Assembly: GCF_003627755.1 (NCBI RefSeq)
Contig: NZ_CP032695.1
Span: 1,116,001 to 1,180,000 of the forward strand
DNA from: Rhizobium jaguaris
GTDB lineage: Bacteria; Pseudomonadota; Alphaproteobacteria; Rhizobiales; Rhizobiaceae
Direction of reading: 5' to 3'
Length of the DNA: 64,000 nucleotides
Made by a program: the position numbers and the translations under genes. Below the pieces are notes generated by a model. The model saw only the letters and a list, made by a program, of their open reading frames with translations, did no database searches and was not told the DNA's origin. Shown here piece by piece: positions 62,995-64,000 of the stretch (position 1 is the stretch's first letter; every line of letters begins with the position of its first letter).

Positions 62995-63864
62995 TCAGGC
63001 GTTAGCGACAGTCTCGGCGGCAAAATCGCGATAGGAACGCAGTGGACGGCCTAGGATCTTCGTCAGACGCTCGACATCACCAGCCTCGGGGATCATGCCA
63101 TCGCTGACATAGCGCTCCGCCATCAGGCGCATCTCATACGCCATCCACTTCGGCATGAAGGTCGCCAGATTCTGCTCGAAGCCGGTCGGATCATCGCCGC
63201 CATAGGCAACCGGGCGCCCCAGGACATCTGACCAGATCGCTGCCACAGCCGTTCCGGTTAGCGTGTCGGGACCGACCAGATTGATGGTTTCGATTGGCAG
63301 CTTGCCTGGGGCCTGGTCACGACGGATCAGTTCGATGGCTGCGACTTCGGCAATGTCGCGGGCATCGACCATGGCAACACCCTTACCTCCGATCGGCATC
63401 GGATAGAGATTGTAGTTGAAGATCACGTCCTTGATCATGAGTTCGTTGTCGATGAAGTAGGACGGACGCAGGATCGTGGCGCTGAAGCCCATCTGTTCGA
63501 TCATGCGCTCGGCCCCTGACTTCACGGCAAAGTGCGGCACGTTGACAAAGCGGTCGGCGTGAATGACCGACAGATAGACTACCCGGTCGACGCCGGACTC
63601 GCGGGCGATGTTCAGGGTAACGATCGCCTGGGTGAACTCGTCTCCCGTAACCGCATTGAGGAGGAACAACGTGCTGACGCCGGTGAAGGCTTTGCGCAGC
63701 GCGTCGATATCGAGCAGTTCTCCTTGAACAACTTCAACTGCGGCCGGGAAGTTGGCCTTTGAGGGGTCGCGGGTAAGGATGCGCACATTGGCGTCGCGCT
63801 TGACGAGTTGTTCAACGACATGGCGGCCAACGCGGCCGGTGGCGCCTGTAACGAGGATGGTCAT
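62995..63864 (-). CDS. NmrA-like NAD(P)-binding protein
   Basis: This is a 289-residue protein from ATG 63864 (GGAG 7-9 bp upstream); the open extension to 63966 overlaps the divergent promoter. It has the Rossmann motif ILVTGATGRVGRHVVEQLVKR, followed by VEVVQGELLDIDALRKAFTGVSTLFLLN, VDRVVYLSVIHAD and SGAERMIEQMGFSATILRPSYFIDN, as in NmrA-like atypical SDRs and quinone-oxidoreductase-like sensors. The YxxxK catalytic pair is not conserved, so it may be a redox sensor or a reductase. It is divergent from the regulator start at 63969. Confidence 0.85.
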   Translation of the reverse strand: MTILVTGATGRVGRHVVEQLVKRDANVRILTRDPSKANFPAAVEVVQGELLDIDALRKAFTGVSTLFLLNAVTGDEFTQAIVTLNIARESGVDRVVYLSVIHADRFVNVPHFAVKSGAERMIEQMGFSATILRPSYFIDNELMIKDVIFNYNLYPMPIGGKGVAMVDARDIAEVAAIELIRRDQAPGKLPIETINLVGPDTLTGTAVAAIWSDVLGRPVAYGGDDPTGFEQNLATFMPKWMAYEMRLMAERYVSDGMIPEAGDVERLTKILGRPLRSYRDFAAETVANA

Positions 63865-63968
63865 GGGATTTCTCCGTGTTGGTTTGCTTGACAGGTCGAA
63901 TATGCGTGGTTCACTGATGGTCCGATAGACAACAAAATTGGACACTCCGTCTCGTGGGTGAAACACGC

Positions 63969-64000
63969 ATGGATCTTCTTGCTCTCGCCGATTTCAATCT
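63969..64000 (+). CDS. Start of a divergent regulator, possibly LysR family (cut by the window end)
   Basis: ATG 63969 opens a frame reading MDLLALADFN before the window ends. This resembles the first residues of certain LysR-type regulators, which are often divergent from NmrA-like or oxidoreductase genes. Only ten codons are visible, so the family is a guess from context. Confidence 0.35.
   Translation, partial: MDLLALADFN

Overview
The window looks like a chromosome or large-plasmid segment of an alphaproteobacterium of the Rhizobium/Agrobacterium group. The evidence is GC-rich coding sequence, many short ATGA/GTGA gene overlaps, rhizobial-style operons (thiCOSGE behind a TPP riboswitch; bioBFDAZ with a BioR-type box), a DUF1127 miniprotein, and a density of sugar-type ABC transporters and dehydrogenases typical of soil and plant-associated rhizobia. 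No phage, complete insertion sequence, CRISPR array, rRNA or tRNA was recognised.

Layout. (1) 1-5.1 kb: nucleoside salvage. The 3' part of a nucleoside hydrolase, a Dpp/Opp-type ABC importer (two permeases and one double ATPase) and a ribokinase-like kinase form one operon. (2) 5.2-14.2 kb: accessory genes. A Phd/PemK-like toxin-antitoxin pair, a ClC channel with a lost C-terminus, an acetyl-CoA hydrolase/transferase family enzyme, an exported creatininase-like protein coupled to an exported beta-propeller, and a 736-residue protein built of octapeptides inside a 136-residue (408-bp) higher-order repeat. (3) 14.8-42.2 kb: a large catabolic island. It holds two ribose-type ABC importers, two tandem ketopantoate-reductase-like enzymes, three intact SDRs and one SDR remnant, two medium-chain dehydrogenases, a Gfo/Idh/MocA oxidoreductase, a 3-hydroxyisobutyrate-dehydrogenase-like enzyme, a PRISE-like reductase, two YciI proteins, an ABM-domain protein, a VOC protein, a hydroxyquinol 1,2-dioxygenase and a maleylacetate reductase. 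(4) 42.5-47.1 kb: thiamine operon. (5) 47.1-53 kb: GntR regulator and biotin operon on the minus strand, with single-base frameshifts in bioA and bioF. (6) 53-64 kb: DUF1127 protein, VapBC, an L,D-transpeptidase-like protein, a GNAT acetyltransferase, a basic amino acid decarboxylase, an Mg2+ P-type ATPase, a flavodoxin-fold oxidoreductase, an NmrA-like protein and the first codons of a divergent, possibly LysR, regulator.

The island is the most interesting part. Its only visible ring-cleavage chemistry is the end of the hydroxyquinol pathway (1,2,4-trihydroxybenzene to maleylacetate to 3-oxoadipate). No ring hydroxylase is present; instead there are sugar-type importers and many polyol or ketone dehydrogenases. 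My inference is a route in which an imported cyclic polyol, glycoside or similar oxygenated compound is oxidised and dehydrated to hydroxyquinol. Two regulatory layers are visible. A LacI-family gene faces a perfect GCAAACGTTTGC palindrome in front of the reductase-transporter 1 operon. A near-identical 17-bp element (ATCCAAAATGGATAATT) occurs three times, each upstream of another transcription unit of the island. The likely partner of that element is an unusual protein at 24.7-26.5 kb that fuses a winged helix-turn-helix to a cytosolic solute-binding-protein domain.
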